Source: Metabacillus indicus LMG 22858
GTDB lineage: Bacteria; Bacillota; Bacilli; Bacillales; Bacillaceae
Assembly (NCBI RefSeq): GCF_000708755.2
Contig: NZ_JGVU02000005.1
Span: forward strand, 271,446 to 335,445
Length of the DNA: 64,000 nucleotides
Reading direction: 5' to 3'
In this document: positions 9,603 through 18,543 of the stretch, in pieces
Numbering within the stretch: position 1 is the stretch's first letter
How the letters are laid out: each line of letters begins with the position of its first letter
Translations under genes and position numbers: made by a program
Notes under the pieces: generated by a model
Told to the model about the DNA's origin: nothing
Seen by the model: the letters and a program-made list of their open reading frames with translations, nothing else
Databases searched by the model: none

Positions 9603-10460
9603 ATGCCTTTAGTATCAATGACAGAAATGTTGAATAAAGCAAAAGAAGAAGGTTACGCTGTAGGTCAGTTTAACCTGAACAACCTTGAGTTCACTCAAGC
9701 GATTCTTCAAGCTGCTGAAGAAGAAAAATCACCGGTTATCCTTGGTGTATCCGAGGGCGCTGCACGTTACATGAGCGGCTTCAAAACAGTTGTAAAAATG
9801 GTTGAAGGTCTTATGGAAGACCTGAACGTAACAGTTCCTGTTGCGATTCACCTTGACCACGGTTCAAGCTTTGACAAATGTAAAGAAGCAATCGATGCAG
9901 GTTTCACATCTGTAATGATCGACGCTTCTCACCACCCATTTGAAGAGAACATTGAAACAACAGCTAAAGTTGTTGAATATGCGCATTCAAAAGGCGTTTC
10001 TGTTGAAGCTGAGCTTGGAACAGTAGGCGGACAAGAGGACGACATTATTGCAGAAGGCGTTATCTACGCTGACCCTAAAGAGTGTGAAGAGCTTGTTAAC
10101 CGCACTGGCATCGACTGCCTTGCTCCTGCACTTGGATCTGTACACGGCCCTTACAAAGGCGAGCCTAACCTTGGCTTCAAAGAGATGGAAGAAATCGGCA
10201 AAGCTACTGGCATGCCTCTAGTTCTTCACGGCGGAACGGGTATCCCGACTCACGATATCCAAAAAGCAATCTCTTTCGGTACAGCTAAAATCAACGTAAA
10301 CACTGAAAACCAAATCGCTTCTGCTAAAGCTGTCCGCGAAACACTTGCAGCTAAGCCGAACGAATATGACCCGCGCAAATATCTTGGACCTGCTCGCGAT
10401 GCAATCAAAGCAACAGTTGCAGGCAAGATGAAAGAATTCGGTTCTGCTGGTAGAGCATAA
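9603..10460 (+). CDS. fbaA: Class II fructose-1,6-bisphosphate aldolase
   Basis: 285 residues. It reversibly cleaves fructose 1,6-bisphosphate to glyceraldehyde 3-phosphate and dihydroxyacetone phosphate in glycolysis and gluconeogenesis. Zinc ligands and catalytic residues are visible in [28 protein letters not shown] and VLHGGTGIP. The protein is very close to B. subtilis FbaA along its whole length. It has the strong GGGAGG ribosome binding site and the T-rich third positions expected of a highly expressed gene. It stands between its own promoter and a terminator, with fsa next. Confidence 0.97.
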   Translation: MPLVSMTEMLNKAKEEGYAVGQFNLNNLEFTQAILQAAEEEKSPVILGVSEGAARYMSGFKTVVKMVEGLMEDLNVTVPVAIHLDHGSSFDKCKEAIDAGFTSVMIDASHHPFEENIETTAKVVEYAHSKGVSVEAELGTVGGQEDDIIAEGVIYADPKECEELVNRTGIDCLAPALGSVHGPYKGEPNLGFKEMEEIGKATGMPLVLHGGTGIPTHDIQKAISFGTAKINVNTENQIASAKAVRETLAAKPNEYDPRKYLGPARDAIKATVAGKMKEFGSAGRA

Positions 10461-10476
10461 TTTGTTTTAAAATAGA

Positions 10477-10520
10477 AAACCGCCTCTGATACACAGGAAA
10501 CGAAAAGGCGGTTTCCTTTC
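10477..10520 (+). terminator. Terminator after fbaA
   Basis: AAACCGCCT pairs with AGGCGGTTT over a 20-base loop; the tail is CCTTTC, so termination may be partial and some read-through into fsa is possible. Confidence 0.6.
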
Positions 10521-10578
10521 TGATTGAAAGTAAGCGTAAACAAGTTCTATTTTTCTGATATCTTAGGAGGATGGCAGA

Positions 10579-11223
10579 ATGTTATTTTTCATTGATACAG
10601 CAAATGTCGAAGAAATTAAAGAAGCACAGGCTCTCGGTGTCCTGTCCGGAGTAACCACAAATCCGAGCTTAGTAGCTAAAGAGAATGTATCCTTCCATGA
10701 CCGCCTTAGAGAGATTACCGGAATCGTATCCGGGTCTGTCAGTGCTGAAGTCATTTCCTTAAAGGCAGAGGAAATGATTGAAGAAGGCAAAGAGCTTGCT
10801 GAAATTGCCCCTAATATCACAGTGAAAGTGCCAATGACGCCGGACGGCTTAAAAGCAGTAAAAGCCTTAACGGACCTTGGCATCAAAACGAATGTGACCC
10901 TGATTTTCAACGCGAACCAGGCGCTTCTTGCTGCAAGAGCAGGAGCGACATATGTATCGCCGTTTGTCGGACGTCTTGATGATATCGGCCAAAATGGCAT
11001 GGAGCTGATTTCTACGATCGCACAGATCTTTGATTTACACGGAATTGAATCAAAGATTATCGCGGCATCAATCAGACATCCAATGCACGTGACAGAAGCA
11101 GCGCTGCACGGCGCCCATATTGCGACCATTCCATTCAGTGTCATTAAACAGCTCTGCAAACATCCCCTGACAGATCAGGGCATCGAAAAATTTCTGGCAG
11201 ACTGGAACAGCAGACAGCAATAG
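10579..11223 (+). CDS. fsa: Fructose-6-phosphate aldolase / small transaldolase (YwjH)
   Basis: 214 residues, the short TalC/FSA class. The Schiff-base lysine is in NITVKVPMT; other family segments are [26 protein letters not shown] and [22 protein letters not shown]. subtilis YwjH in the same position is annotated transaldolase; the small class includes both transaldolases and fructose-6-phosphate aldolases and the sequence alone does not settle which reaction dominates. It follows fbaA with a strong TAGGAGG ribosome binding site. Confidence 0.93.
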   Translation: MLFFIDTANVEEIKEAQALGVLSGVTTNPSLVAKENVSFHDRLREITGIVSGSVSAEVISLKAEEMIEEGKELAEIAPNITVKVPMTPDGLKAVKALTDLGIKTNVTLIFNANQALLAARAGATYVSPFVGRLDDIGQNGMELISTIAQIFDLHGIESKIIAASIRHPMHVTEAALHGAHIATIPFSVIKQLCKHPLTDQGIEKFLADWNSRQQ

Positions 11224-11701
11224 ATTGCAAGACAAATAGATAACAGGAATGGCAAGCCTAGGCTTGCCATTCTCTACTAGAAAAGCGGAGCTGGAGAATG
11301 AGAAAAGCAGACCATGAAGAATATTGAAACTCAGTCCGCAATAAATAAAACAATGCGATTCTTCCATCCATTCAGGCAATGACCCTCATTTACATGCCTC
11401 CACAGGAACCATATCGTGCACTAAAATAATTTCATATGTCATAATAGGTTAAAGAAAAAAAACTTGAACTTGTATTCTTTGTCGGATTAATGGAAAATAT
11501 TTGTTGAAAAGAGGCATTTTTTGTTGCTCTTTCGTCTCAACCCGAAACGTCAGCTTGATTTTGGTCACAGTACCACCATTTTATTCTCATAACATGATGG
11601 CTTTTCAAAAAAGGAGCCGGCTTTTCAGTTCTGAAAGAAACTGAGAGGACGAAACCTGACAAGACATCGAAAAGCCAACTTCTTTGAGAAAGGAGACTAT
11701 C
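11224..11701. other. Gap fsa-murAB: palindrome, repeat remnant and structured leader
   Basis: No gene is visible. GAATGGCAAG, six bases, CTTGCCATTC (11247-11272) is a perfect hairpin that probably ends fsa but lacks a T-run. AGAAAAGCGGAGCTGGAG near 11279-11296 looks like a fused-end remnant of the dispersed repeat present at 18349 and 63881. From 11599 the murAB leader holds two copies of GGCTTTTC and one GAAAAGCC (see findings). Confidence 0.5.
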
Positions 11702-12991
11702 ATGGAAAAATTAAAAATAGCAGGCGGTTACCCTTTAAAAGGGACGGTAAGCATCAGCGGCGCCAAAAACAGTGCGGTTGCCCTTATTCCGGCGACAATA
11801 CTTGCACAGTCACCCGTCACCATTGAAGGTTTGCCCGATATTTCAGATGTACATATTTTAAAGGACTTGCTTGAGGAAATCGGGGGAACCGCAGAATTTA
11901 AGAATAACGAGATGTATGTGAATCCTGCGGAAATGATTTCAATGCCTCTGCCAAGCGGAAAAGTGAAAAAGCTCCGTGCTTCCTACTACTTGATGGGAGC
12001 GATGCTCGGACGCTTCAAAAAGGCAGTGATCGGCCTTCCTGGAGGATGCCATCTTGGTCCGCGTCCGATTGATCAGCATATTAAAGGCTTTGAAGCTCTC
12101 GGAGCACAGGTCACAAATGAACAGGGCGCAATCTATCTGCGTGCCGAGGAGCTTAAAGGGGCCCGCATTTATCTTGATGTCGTCAGTGTTGGTGCAACTA
12201 TCAATATCATGCTTGCAGCTGTGCTTGCTAAAGGACAGACCATTATTGAGAATGCAGCAAAGGAACCTGAGATCATCGATGTCGCCACGCTTTTATCAAG
12301 CATGGGTGCAAGAATTAAGGGAGCCGGAACGGATGTAATCCGTATCGACGGGGTTGAAAGCCTTCACGGCTGCAGACACTCTATTATCCCTGACCGGATC
12401 GAAGCCGGCACGTACATGATTATTGGAGCTGCCATGGCGCAGGAAGTGCTGATTGACAACGTTATTCCGCTTCACCTTGAATCTCTCATTGCAAAATTCA
12501 GAGAGATGGGGATTCATGTTGAAACAAACAACGAACAGATCTGGATAGTCGGCGGACAGAAGGAACTGAAAGCTGTAGATATTAAAACACTCGTCTATCC
12601 TGGTTTTCCTACCGATCTGCAGCAGCCGTTTACGTCACTTCTTACAAAGTCTACCGGAACAAGTGTCGTGACAGATACAATCTATTCTGCGCGCTTTAAG
12701 CATATTGATGAGCTCAGAAGAATGGGAGCCAAAATTAAAGTGGAAGGCAGATCTGCTATTGTTACAGGCCCGACAAAGCTTCAGGGTGCGAAAGTGAAAG
12801 CGAGTGATCTTCGCGCAGGAGCTGCCTTAGTTGCCGCAGGCCTGATGGCAGAAGGTGTAACCGAGGTAACAGGTCTTGAGCATATCGACCGCGGATACAG
12901 CCAGCTTGAAGAAAAACTGACAAGCCTTGGCGCGACAATCTGGCGCGAAAAGCTGACAGAACAGGAAATAGAACAGCTTCAAAGTTCTTAA
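11702..12991 (+). CDS. murAB: UDP-N-acetylglucosamine 1-carboxyvinyltransferase, second paralogue
   Basis: 429 residues from ATG 11702, which has GAAAGGAG upstream; a TTG six codons earlier is less likely. It catalyses the first committed step of peptidoglycan synthesis, transfer of enolpyruvate from PEP to UDP-GlcNAc. The sequence has [14 protein letters not shown] near the N-terminus and the catalytic, fosfomycin-target cysteine in [15 protein letters not shown]. The position after fbaA-fsa identifies it as the murAB (murZ) copy, not the murAA copy found elsewhere in Bacillus genomes. Confidence 0.95.
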   Translation: MEKLKIAGGYPLKGTVSISGAKNSAVALIPATILAQSPVTIEGLPDISDVHILKDLLEEIGGTAEFKNNEMYVNPAEMISMPLPSGKVKKLRASYYLMGAMLGRFKKAVIGLPGGCHLGPRPIDQHIKGFEALGAQVTNEQGAIYLRAEELKGARIYLDVVSVGATINIMLAAVLAKGQTIIENAAKEPEIIDVATLLSSMGARIKGAGTDVIRIDGVESLHGCRHSIIPDRIEAGTYMIIGAAMAQEVLIDNVIPLHLESLIAKFREMGIHVETNNEQIWIVGGQKELKAVDIKTLVYPGFPTDLQQPFTSLLTKSTGTSVVTDTIYSARFKHIDELRRMGAKIKVEGRSAIVTGPTKLQGAKVKASDLRAGAALVAAGLMAEGVTEVTGLEHIDRGYSQLEEKLTSLGATIWREKLTEQEIEQLQSS

Positions 12992-13039
12992 GTAAATAGA
13001 TACCTATAACAACAGGGGATACATGGGGAGGAAGAAACA

Positions 13040-14002
13040 ATGGAGAGAAGTTTATCAATGGAGCTAGTCCGTGTAACAGAAGCAGCGGCACTTGCATCTG
13101 CACGCTGGATGGGACGCGGGAAAAAAGACGAAGCAGATGACGCTGCAACATCAGCCATGAGAGATGTTTTTGACACCATTCCGATGAAAGGAACGGTTGT
13201 AATCGGGGAAGGCGAAATGGATGAAGCGCCGATGCTTTATATCGGTGAAAAGCTTGGGACAGGCTATGGCCCGCGCGTTGACGTGGCTGTTGATCCGCTT
13301 GAAGGAACAAATATCGTTGCTTCCGGCGGCTGGAATGCCCTTGCTGTTATCGCCATCGCAGACCACGGCAACCTTTTGAATGCACCGGATATGTACATGG
13401 ACAAAATTGCAGTCGGTCCTGAAGCAGTAGGCTGCATTGATATAAACGCTCCAATCATTGACAACCTTAAGGCGGTTGCAAAAGCTAAAAACAAAAATGT
13501 GGAAGATGTCGTTGCCACAATCTTAAACCGCGAAAGACACGAGCATATCATTAAAGAGCTTCGCGATGCAGGCGCACGCATCAAGCTCATCAATGACGGT
13601 GATGTCGCAGGTGCCATCAATACAGCTTTTGACCACACAGGAGTCGACATCCTGTTCGGTTCAGGCGGCGCACCTGAAGGCGTACTTGCGGCAGTTGCCC
13701 TAAAATGCCTCGGCGGAGAAATCCAGGGCAAGCTTCTTCCGCAAAATGACGAAGAAATCGCACGATGCGAGAAAATGGGCATCGACACAAGCAAAGTTCT
13801 CCGCATGGAGGACCTTGTAAAAGGCGATGACGCCATCTTCGCAGCAACCGGCGTTACCGACGGCGAGCTGCTGAAAGGCGTTCAGTTTACAGGCACCGCG
13901 GGAACGACTCAATCCCTCGTCATGCGTGCCAAATCAGGAACCGTCCGCTTCATCGACGGAACCCACAGCCTAAGCAAAAAACCGAACCTTGTCATAAAGT
14001 AA
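13040..14002 (+). CDS. glpX: Class II fructose-1,6-bisphosphatase GlpX
   Basis: 320 residues. It hydrolyses fructose 1,6-bisphosphate in gluconeogenesis, metal dependent. Metal-binding motifs are [11 protein letters not shown] and [20 protein letters not shown] and [13 protein letters not shown] are further family signatures. It follows murAB by 48 bp with a GGGGAGGAAG ribosome binding site, so the two are likely co-transcribed; a terminator follows. Together with fbaA and fsa it puts three fructose-phosphate enzymes within 4.5 kb. Confidence 0.95.
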   Translation: MERSLSMELVRVTEAAALASARWMGRGKKDEADDAATSAMRDVFDTIPMKGTVVIGEGEMDEAPMLYIGEKLGTGYGPRVDVAVDPLEGTNIVASGGWNALAVIAIADHGNLLNAPDMYMDKIAVGPEAVGCIDINAPIIDNLKAVAKAKNKNVEDVVATILNRERHEHIIKELRDAGARIKLINDGDVAGAINTAFDHTGVDILFGSGGAPEGVLAAVALKCLGGEIQGKLLPQNDEEIARCEKMGIDTSKVLRMEDLVKGDDAIFAATGVTDGELLKGVQFTGTAGTTQSLVMRAKSGTVRFIDGTHSLSKKPNLVIK

Positions 14003-14020
14003 AACGCAGCCAAGCTGCAG

Positions 14021-14066
14021 ACAGCCGGGTATAGAAATGGTTTGTTCTATTTCCGGCTGTTTTTTC
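14021..14066 (+). terminator. Terminator after glpX
   Basis: ACAGCCGG with inner TATAGAA pairs with TTCTAT...CCGGCTGT, then TTTTTT. Confidence 0.85.
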
Positions 14067-14101
14067 GTTTGTTTCAATCATGTTTCAAAACTCAAAAGAT
14101 A

Positions 14102-14130
14102 TTGATTAAATCCATCAAATAAGGTAAAAC
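14102..14130 (+). promoter_or_regulatory. Probable rho promoter
   Basis: TTGATT, 17 bp, TAAAAC. The -10 is imperfect. It would give a leader of about 155 nt before rho whose middle (about 14165-14250) is rich in C and U and poor in G. Confidence 0.5.
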
Positions 14131-14292
14131 TAAAGAGTGCTGCGTAAATTGAAAGGGCTGCCTTTCACACTGCTTTTCCTACTTCTAGCCTATCTTCTCT
14201 TTCTTCTCTATATCTGATCCATTTACTAGTTTTTTTCTCGCATATAGATGGAAGAACAACTGTATTTATAATTTATAAAGTGTGGTGCTGTT

Positions 14293-15576
14293 ATGAGCGA
14301 GGTTTCTATTTCCAATCTCGAACATCTGAAATTAAAAGAATTATATGAGCTTGCACGTCATTACAAAGTGTCGTATTACAGCAAGCTGACGAAAAAAGAA
14401 TTGATTTTTGCCATTTTAAAAGCGAACGCTGAGCAAGAGGACTTATTGTTCATGGAAGGCGTTCTTGAAATCATTCAGTCTGAAGGATTCGGGTTCTTAA
14501 GACCTATCAACTATTCTCCAAGCTCTGAGGATATTTATATTTCGGCTTCACAGATCCGCCGTTTTGATTTGCGAAATGGGGACAAGGTGTCCGGAAAAGT
14601 CCGTCCGCCAAAGGAAAACGAGCGTTACTACGGCCTGCTTCATGTGGAAGCCGTTAACGGAGATGACCCTGAGTCTGCGAAAGAGCGTGTTCATTTCCCG
14701 GCTTTGACGCCGCTTTATCCGAACCGCCAAATCATCCTTGAAACAAAACCAAGTGACCTTTCAACACGCATTATGGACGTGATTGCTCCTGTGGGATTCG
14801 GACAGCGCGGACTGATCGTTGCGCCTCCAAAAGCAGGTAAAACGATGCTGCTGAAAGAAATCGCAAACAGCGTGACAACAAATCACCCTGAAGCTGAACT
14901 GATTGTTCTCCTCATTGACGAACGTCCTGAGGAAGTAACGGACATTGAGCGTTCTGTAGCAGGAGACGTTGTCAGCTCAACGTTTGATGAGGTTCCTGAA
15001 AACCACATCAAGGTGGCTGAGCTTGTTCTTGAGCGAGCAATGCGCCTTGTCGAGCATAAGAAGGACGTTATTATCCTTATGGACAGCATTACACGTCTTG
15101 CGCGTGCGTACAACCTTGTGATTCCGCCAAGCGGACGTACACTCTCAGGCGGTATTGATCCGGCTGCGTTCCATCGTCCAAAGCGCTTCTTCGGTGCTGC
15201 CCGGAACATTGAAGAGGGCGGAAGCCTGACCATTCTTGCGACTGCTCTTGTTGATACAGGATCCCGTATGGATGATGTAATTTATGAAGAGTTTAAAGGA
15301 ACAGGCAATATGGAGCTTCATCTTGACCGTTCCCTTGCAGAAAAACGCATCTTCCCGGCAATCGATATTCGCCGCTCAGGTACACGAAAAGAAGAACTTC
15401 TTATTCCGAAAGATCACCTTGAGAAGCTGTGGGCCATCCGCAAATCGATGTCAGATTCGCCTGATTTTGCAGAAAAGTTCCTGAAAAAACTGCGCAACTC
15501 CAAATCCAACGAAGAATTCTTCAGCATTCTTGATGCGGAATGGAAGGCAGCAGGCGTTTCCGGAAAACGATTGTAA
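14293..15576 (+). CDS. rho: Transcription termination factor Rho
   Basis: 427 residues. A hexameric RNA-dependent ATPase that ends transcription on untranslated RNA. The N-terminal Rho-N domain (residues 1-45, [19 protein letters not shown]) is followed by a cold-shock-like RNA-binding domain with GFGFLRP, then the RecA-like motor with Walker A PPKAGKT and a Walker B stretch ending VIILMDS. ATG 14293 has only a weak ribosome binding site, which fits poor, regulated translation; B. subtilis rho is autoregulated through its leader. Confidence 0.96.
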   Translation: MSEVSISNLEHLKLKELYELARHYKVSYYSKLTKKELIFAILKANAEQEDLLFMEGVLEIIQSEGFGFLRPINYSPSSEDIYISASQIRRFDLRNGDKVSGKVRPPKENERYYGLLHVEAVNGDDPESAKERVHFPALTPLYPNRQIILETKPSDLSTRIMDVIAPVGFGQRGLIVAPPKAGKTMLLKEIANSVTTNHPEAELIVLLIDERPEEVTDIERSVAGDVVSSTFDEVPENHIKVAELVLERAMRLVEHKKDVIILMDSITRLARAYNLVIPPSGRTLSGGIDPAAFHRPKRFFGAARNIEEGGSLTILATALVDTGSRMDDVIYEEFKGTGNMELHLDRSLAEKRIFPAIDIRRSGTRKEELLIPKDHLEKLWAIRKSMSDSPDFAEKFLKKLRNSKSNEEFFSILDAEWKAAGVSGKRL

Positions 15577-15582
15577 AATTAG

Positions 15583-15611
15583 TTGCAAATTAACTGGAAG
15601 CTTGTTATACT
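15583..15611 (+). promoter_or_regulatory. rpmE promoter
   Basis: TTGCAA, 17 bp, TATACT, starting seven bases after the rho stop codon. Confidence 0.8.
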
Positions 15612-15624
15612 TTTTTTATGTGCT

Positions 15625-15680
15625 TTTCCGGAAGAACCTCTTCTGGAAATGATAACTCTGGTTCGGTAAACGAATCAGGG
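15625..15680 (+). promoter_or_regulatory. rpmE leader with two hairpins
   Basis: Hairpin 1: TTTCCGGAAG, loop AACCT, CTTCTGGAAA. Hairpin 2: CTCTGGTTCG, loop GTAAA, CGAATCAGGG at 15656-15680. Hairpin 2 ends a few bases before the GGAAGGAG ribosome binding site. The arrangement fits an L31 autoregulatory leader of the kind described for Firmicutes, but this is by-eye folding. Confidence 0.55.
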
Positions 15681-15699
15681 CGGAAGGAGATGAAACGGA

Positions 15700-15900
15700 A
15701 TGAAAGCAGCTATCCATCCTAACTACAAAAAAGTTATGGTTAAATGTGCTTGCGGAAATGAATTTGAAACTGGTTCTGTAAAAGACGAGGTGCGCATCGA
15801 GGTTTGCTCTGAGTGCCATCCATTCTACACAGGACGTCAAAAGTTCGCTTCTGCTGACGGTCGTGTTGATCGCTTCAACAAAAAATACGGTCTTAAATAA
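15700..15900 (+). CDS. rpmE: 50S ribosomal protein L31, zinc form
   Basis: 66 residues. The four cysteines at 16, 18, 36 and 39 (KCACGNEF and [11 protein letters not shown]) form the zinc site, so this is the Cys-containing RpmE and not the zinc-free paralogue YtiA/RpmE2. It has its own promoter and a structured leader between rho and tdk, the normal Bacillus location. Confidence 0.97.
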   Translation: MKAAIHPNYKKVMVKCACGNEFETGSVKDEVRIEVCSECHPFYTGRQKFASADGRVDRFNKKYGLK

Positions 15901-15914
15901 TTATAGATTGAAGG

Positions 15915-15948
15915 AAACAGGCGAGATTTCTGTCTTGCCTGTTTTTTT
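15915..15948 (+). terminator. Terminator after rpmE
   Basis: AACAGGCGAGA pairs with TCTTGCCTGTT, followed by seven T. Confidence 0.85.
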
Positions 15949-16018
15949 ACGCCGTTTCCCGCTATTTTTGGGAAAAACAGCCATAATAAGCAGTATCCAT
16001 GTACATATGGAACCTTAC

Positions 16019-16040
16019 AATGAACGGCATTCCGTTCATT
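16019..16040. repeat. Perfect inverted repeat upstream of tdk
   Basis: AATGAACGG, four bases, CCGTTCATT. It lies about 70 bp before tdk and has no T-run, so it may be an operator or an RNA hairpin and is unlikely to be a terminator. Confidence 0.5.
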
Positions 16041-16112
16041 TAAAGATAGAAAGCAGCAAAAGGCTCGGGGCCATAGAACAACGTTTAAGAAATGAAGGGG
16101 GAGGCCGTTTTC

Positions 16113-16736
16113 ATGTATGTTATGAAACAAAGCGGGTGGCTTGAGGTCATCTGCGGAAGCATGTTCTCAGGTAAATCTGAAGAACTGATCAGAAGAGTCC
16201 GCCGTGCGCAGTTTGCCAAGCAGGAAGTGAAAGTATTCAAGCCTGCCATCGACAATCGCTACAGTGAAGATGAGGTTGTTTCGCATAATGGCACGGCCGT
16301 CATCAGTCATGCCGTTGCTTCTTCAAGCGACCTTTTTAAATACATTACACCAGAAACAGACGTGATTGCGGTTGATGAAGTGCAATTTTTTGACGACGAA
16401 ATTGTCCAGGTCATCACATCACTTGCCAACCAGGGCTACCGCGTCATCGCTGCAGGGCTTGACCAGGATTTCAGAGGAGAGCCATTTGGCACCGTTCCTG
16501 CGTTAATGGCCGTTGCGGAGCTTGTCACAAAGCTTCAGGCCGTCTGTTCAGTGTGCGGTTCACCAGCTAGCAGAACGCAGAGGCTGATCAACGGAAAGCC
16601 TGCATCCTACCATGATCCGATCATACTGGTCGGTGCTTCTGAATCGTACGAACCAAGATGCCGCCACCACCACGAGGTGCCGGAAAAGCCGGCTCAGTCA
16701 AAACAATCAGAGCCGGAAACTCAAAATTTGTCATAA
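16113..16736 (+). CDS. tdk: Thymidine kinase
   Basis: 207 residues from ATG 16113, eight bases after GGGGGAGG. It phosphorylates thymidine in the pyrimidine salvage pathway. The P-loop GSMFSGKS is at residues 15-22, the Mg-binding DEVQFFD follows near residue 90, and the lasso with zinc ligands is visible in VCSVCGSPA and PRCRHHHEV. The order rho-rpmE-tdk is conserved in Bacillus. Confidence 0.96.
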   Translation: MYVMKQSGWLEVICGSMFSGKSEELIRRVRRAQFAKQEVKVFKPAIDNRYSEDEVVSHNGTAVISHAVASSSDLFKYITPETDVIAVDEVQFFDDEIVQVITSLANQGYRVIAAGLDQDFRGEPFGTVPALMAVAELVTKLQAVCSVCGSPASRTQRLINGKPASYHDPIILVGASESYEPRCRHHHEVPEKPAQSKQSEPETQNLS

Positions 16737-16741
16737 AGATG

Positions 16742-16780
16742 AAAGCTGCCCCAATTTTTCAAAGGGCAGCTTTTTTTCAT
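16742..16780 (+). terminator. Terminator after tdk
   Basis: AAAGCTGCCC, 12-base loop, GGGCAGCTTT, then TTTT. Confidence 0.9.
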
Positions 16781-16815
16781 ACTCTTTTGGGCACCTTACA
16801 AATGGAGGTGTTTTT

Positions 16816-17226
16816 ATGAAAATGTTATGGATCCTTTTTTTAATCCTGGTTCTCGGGGCATGCGACAATCCATCAAATCAATCAGAGATACAGCCTGAAT
16901 CAGACAAAGGAAGCGAACTGAAGAGGACAGGGGAGGGTGTTTCAAACAACAGGGGAACAACCGAGCAGAACCCGAACTTTCTGAATCTGTCCAAAAACAG
17001 GGAGCAGAATGAGGATGAAAAGGATAAGCTTCATGAGGTCATCCGCAATGACCCGTCATTGAAAATTGAGAACATCACGATGAACGGCGGGAAAATCAGC
17101 GTGGATGTTGTGTCCTCAAAAGAGATGTCTGATCATGAAATGGCGGATAAACAGAAAGAACTTCAGAGAAAAATGCAGAACATCATCCCGAGATATGACG
17201 TCCACGTCGACTTGGAGGCAAAATAA
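16816..17226 (+). CDS. Small lipoprotein of unknown function
   Basis: 136 residues from ATG 16816 with TGGAGGTG upstream. A short hydrophobic signal (LWILFLILVLGAC) ends in the lipobox LGAC, so the mature protein would be a lipid-anchored, mostly charged and disordered domain. The C-terminal half (IENITMNGGKISVDVVSSKE, then a Lys-rich helix and PRYDVHVDLEAK) resembles the YhcN/YlaJ-like style of Bacillus sporulation lipoproteins, but I do not assign it to that family with confidence. Isolated, between terminators. Confidence 0.7.
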   Translation: MKMLWILFLILVLGACDNPSNQSEIQPESDKGSELKRTGEGVSNNRGTTEQNPNFLNLSKNREQNEDEKDKLHEVIRNDPSLKIENITMNGGKISVDVVSSKEMSDHEMADKQKELQRKMQNIIPRYDVHVDLEAK

Positions 17227-17262
17227 AAAACTCGTTTCTGTTTAAACGAGTTTTTGTTTTTT
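17226..17262. terminator. Bidirectional terminator, lipoprotein gene / racA
   Basis: AAAAACTCGTTT pairs with AAACGAGTTTTT; T-runs on both strands serve the two convergent genes. Confidence 0.88.
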
Positions 17263-17784
17263 TTAGAAGCTGAAAAGAGAACTGATCAGACTTCTTCTTT
17301 TTTGTTTTTTAGGCGGTTTTACATGGTCAAACACGAGCGCGTGCTCCATCGGATGCTTTTCTTTCTGCTTTTCAAGTGTCTCTACCTTAGCTTCAAGCTC
17401 TTCAATGCGGCTGTTCAATTCTTCGATTTCTCTCCGGTGCTGCAGCAGCTGATAGGAGACGACGCTGTCTGCCTTGCTGCTGATTTTTTGATCCAGTGCC
17501 TTAAGCTTTTGCATGATTTCTTCATAATTAAGATCAGCGGGGGGCGCTTCCGCTATTTTTACGACCGCTTTTCTAGGCGGTTTTTTCTCCGTTACTTTTA
17601 CTTCCTGAAAAAGAATCCCCTTACCCAGCTGATCCTTAATATCACGAAGTGTGCCAATGTCCTCTTCTGTAAAAAAGTAATGACCAAGCTCATTGCGCTC
17701 CATTTGAAGATTCAGCTGCTTCACCCAGCGCTGAACGGTTTTCGGCGAAACACCCAGCAGTTTGGCAACCTGGCTTGTATTCAT
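17263..17784 (-). CDS. racA: Chromosome-anchoring protein RacA
   Basis: About 173 residues, starting at the ATG seven bases after AGGGGG; an ATG two codons earlier abuts that site. The N-terminus is a MerR-like helix-turn-helix (SQVAKLLGVSPKTVQRWVKQ then RNELGHYFFTEED), very similar to B. subtilis RacA. The middle (about 90-150) is a coiled coil and the end is basic. RacA binds GC-rich sites around the origin and tethers the chromosome to the cell pole in sporulation. No good sigma-H site was found upstream. Confidence 0.88.
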   Translation of the reverse strand: MNTSQVAKLLGVSPKTVQRWVKQLNLQMERNELGHYFFTEEDIGTLRDIKDQLGKGILFQEVKVTEKKPPRKAVVKIAEAPPADLNYEEIMQKLKALDQKISSKADSVVSYQLLQHRREIEELNSRIEELEAKVETLEKQKEKHPMEHALVFDHVKPPKKQKRRSLISSLFSF

Positions 17785-17938
17785 CTCCATTCCCCCTTGT
17801 CCAGTTTTCCCGAAACATACAAAACACGATGATCAACATGTTCGATAAGAGAAAGTCCGATCCCTTCCGGCCAGACAAAAGAAGAATCAATTCGCCAAAG
17901 AAAGTGCTGATTTTACGAATTCCGCAAGCTCTTTCGAC

Positions 17939-18325
17939 TTAATCCTCATACAGCTCAAGCGGCAGCCCGTCCGGATCCTGGAAAAACGTAAACTTCCTGT
18001 CTGTAAACTCATCCACCCGGATCGGTTCTGTCTCAATGCCAAGCGCATTCAGCTCTGCGACTGCGTCATCTATATTTTCAACAGAGAAAGCAAGGTGTCT
18101 GAGACCTGCCGCCTCAGGACGCGAAGGGCGCTCCGGCGGGGAAGGAAAAGAAAACAGTTCAATTTGAGTGTGATCACAGACAGCCAGATCAAGCTTGTAT
18201 GAATCTCTTTCTGCCCTGTAAGCCTCGTTTAGAATGCCAAAACCAAGCTTGTTCACATAAAAATCCTTTGAAACCTCATAATCTGTACAAATAATGGCGA
18301 TGTGGTGCACTTTTTTGATGTTCAT
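17939..18325 (-). CDS. VOC family protein (glyoxalase/dioxygenase fold)
   Basis: 128 residues starting at the ATG giving NIKKVHHIAIICTDYEVSK, with AAAGGGA upstream; a longer frame begins inside the dispersed repeat and is rejected. Single vicinal-oxygen-chelate domain with putative metal ligands H8 (VHHIAI), E (QIELFSF), H (LRHLAFSV) and E (LPLELYED), as in the YaeR/GloA2-like subgroup. The substrate cannot be inferred. It is separated from racA by 154 bp in which I see nothing. Confidence 0.85.
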   Translation of the reverse strand: MNIKKVHHIAIICTDYEVSKDFYVNKLGFGILNEAYRAERDSYKLDLAVCDHTQIELFSFPSPPERPSRPEAAGLRHLAFSVENIDDAVAELNALGIETEPIRVDEFTDRKFTFFQDPDGLPLELYED

Positions 18326-18348
18326 TTTATTGTCCCTTTCTTTTTCAG

Positions 18349-18467
18349 TGTCCAGCTCCATCGCCCAAACCTTCCGTCAGAACAAAATCCCCCGAAAAGT
18401 CTAAACCCGGACTTTCCGTGTGATTTCTTATCTGACTGCCAGGCCTGAACAGTCGGCTCCGCTTTTC
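18349..18467. repeat. Dispersed hairpin repeat, copy A (119 bp)
   Basis: It starts TGTCCAGCTCCATCGCCCAA and ends GCTCCGCTTTTC. It aligns along its whole length with 63881-63999; the central block (GTCAGAACAAAATCCCC ... GTGATTTCTTATCTGACTGCC) is almost identical. The core folds: GTCAGA with TCTGAC and AAAGTC with GACTTT. The conserved ends (TGTCCAGCT, GCTTCCGCTTTTC) are typical of a repeat frequently seen in Bacillaceae intergenic regions. Confidence 0.85.
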
Positions 18468-18480
18468 CCGTAATTTGCTT

Positions 18481-18509
18481 TTGACGCTTTCAATAACCTA
18501 TACTATAAT
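18481..18509 (+). promoter_or_regulatory. prfA promoter
   Basis: TTGACG, 17 bp, TATAAT, only 13 bp after the end of the dispersed repeat. Confidence 0.85.
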
Positions 18510-18543
18510 TATAACGTTATGGACGAAAATAGAGGTGAATAAC

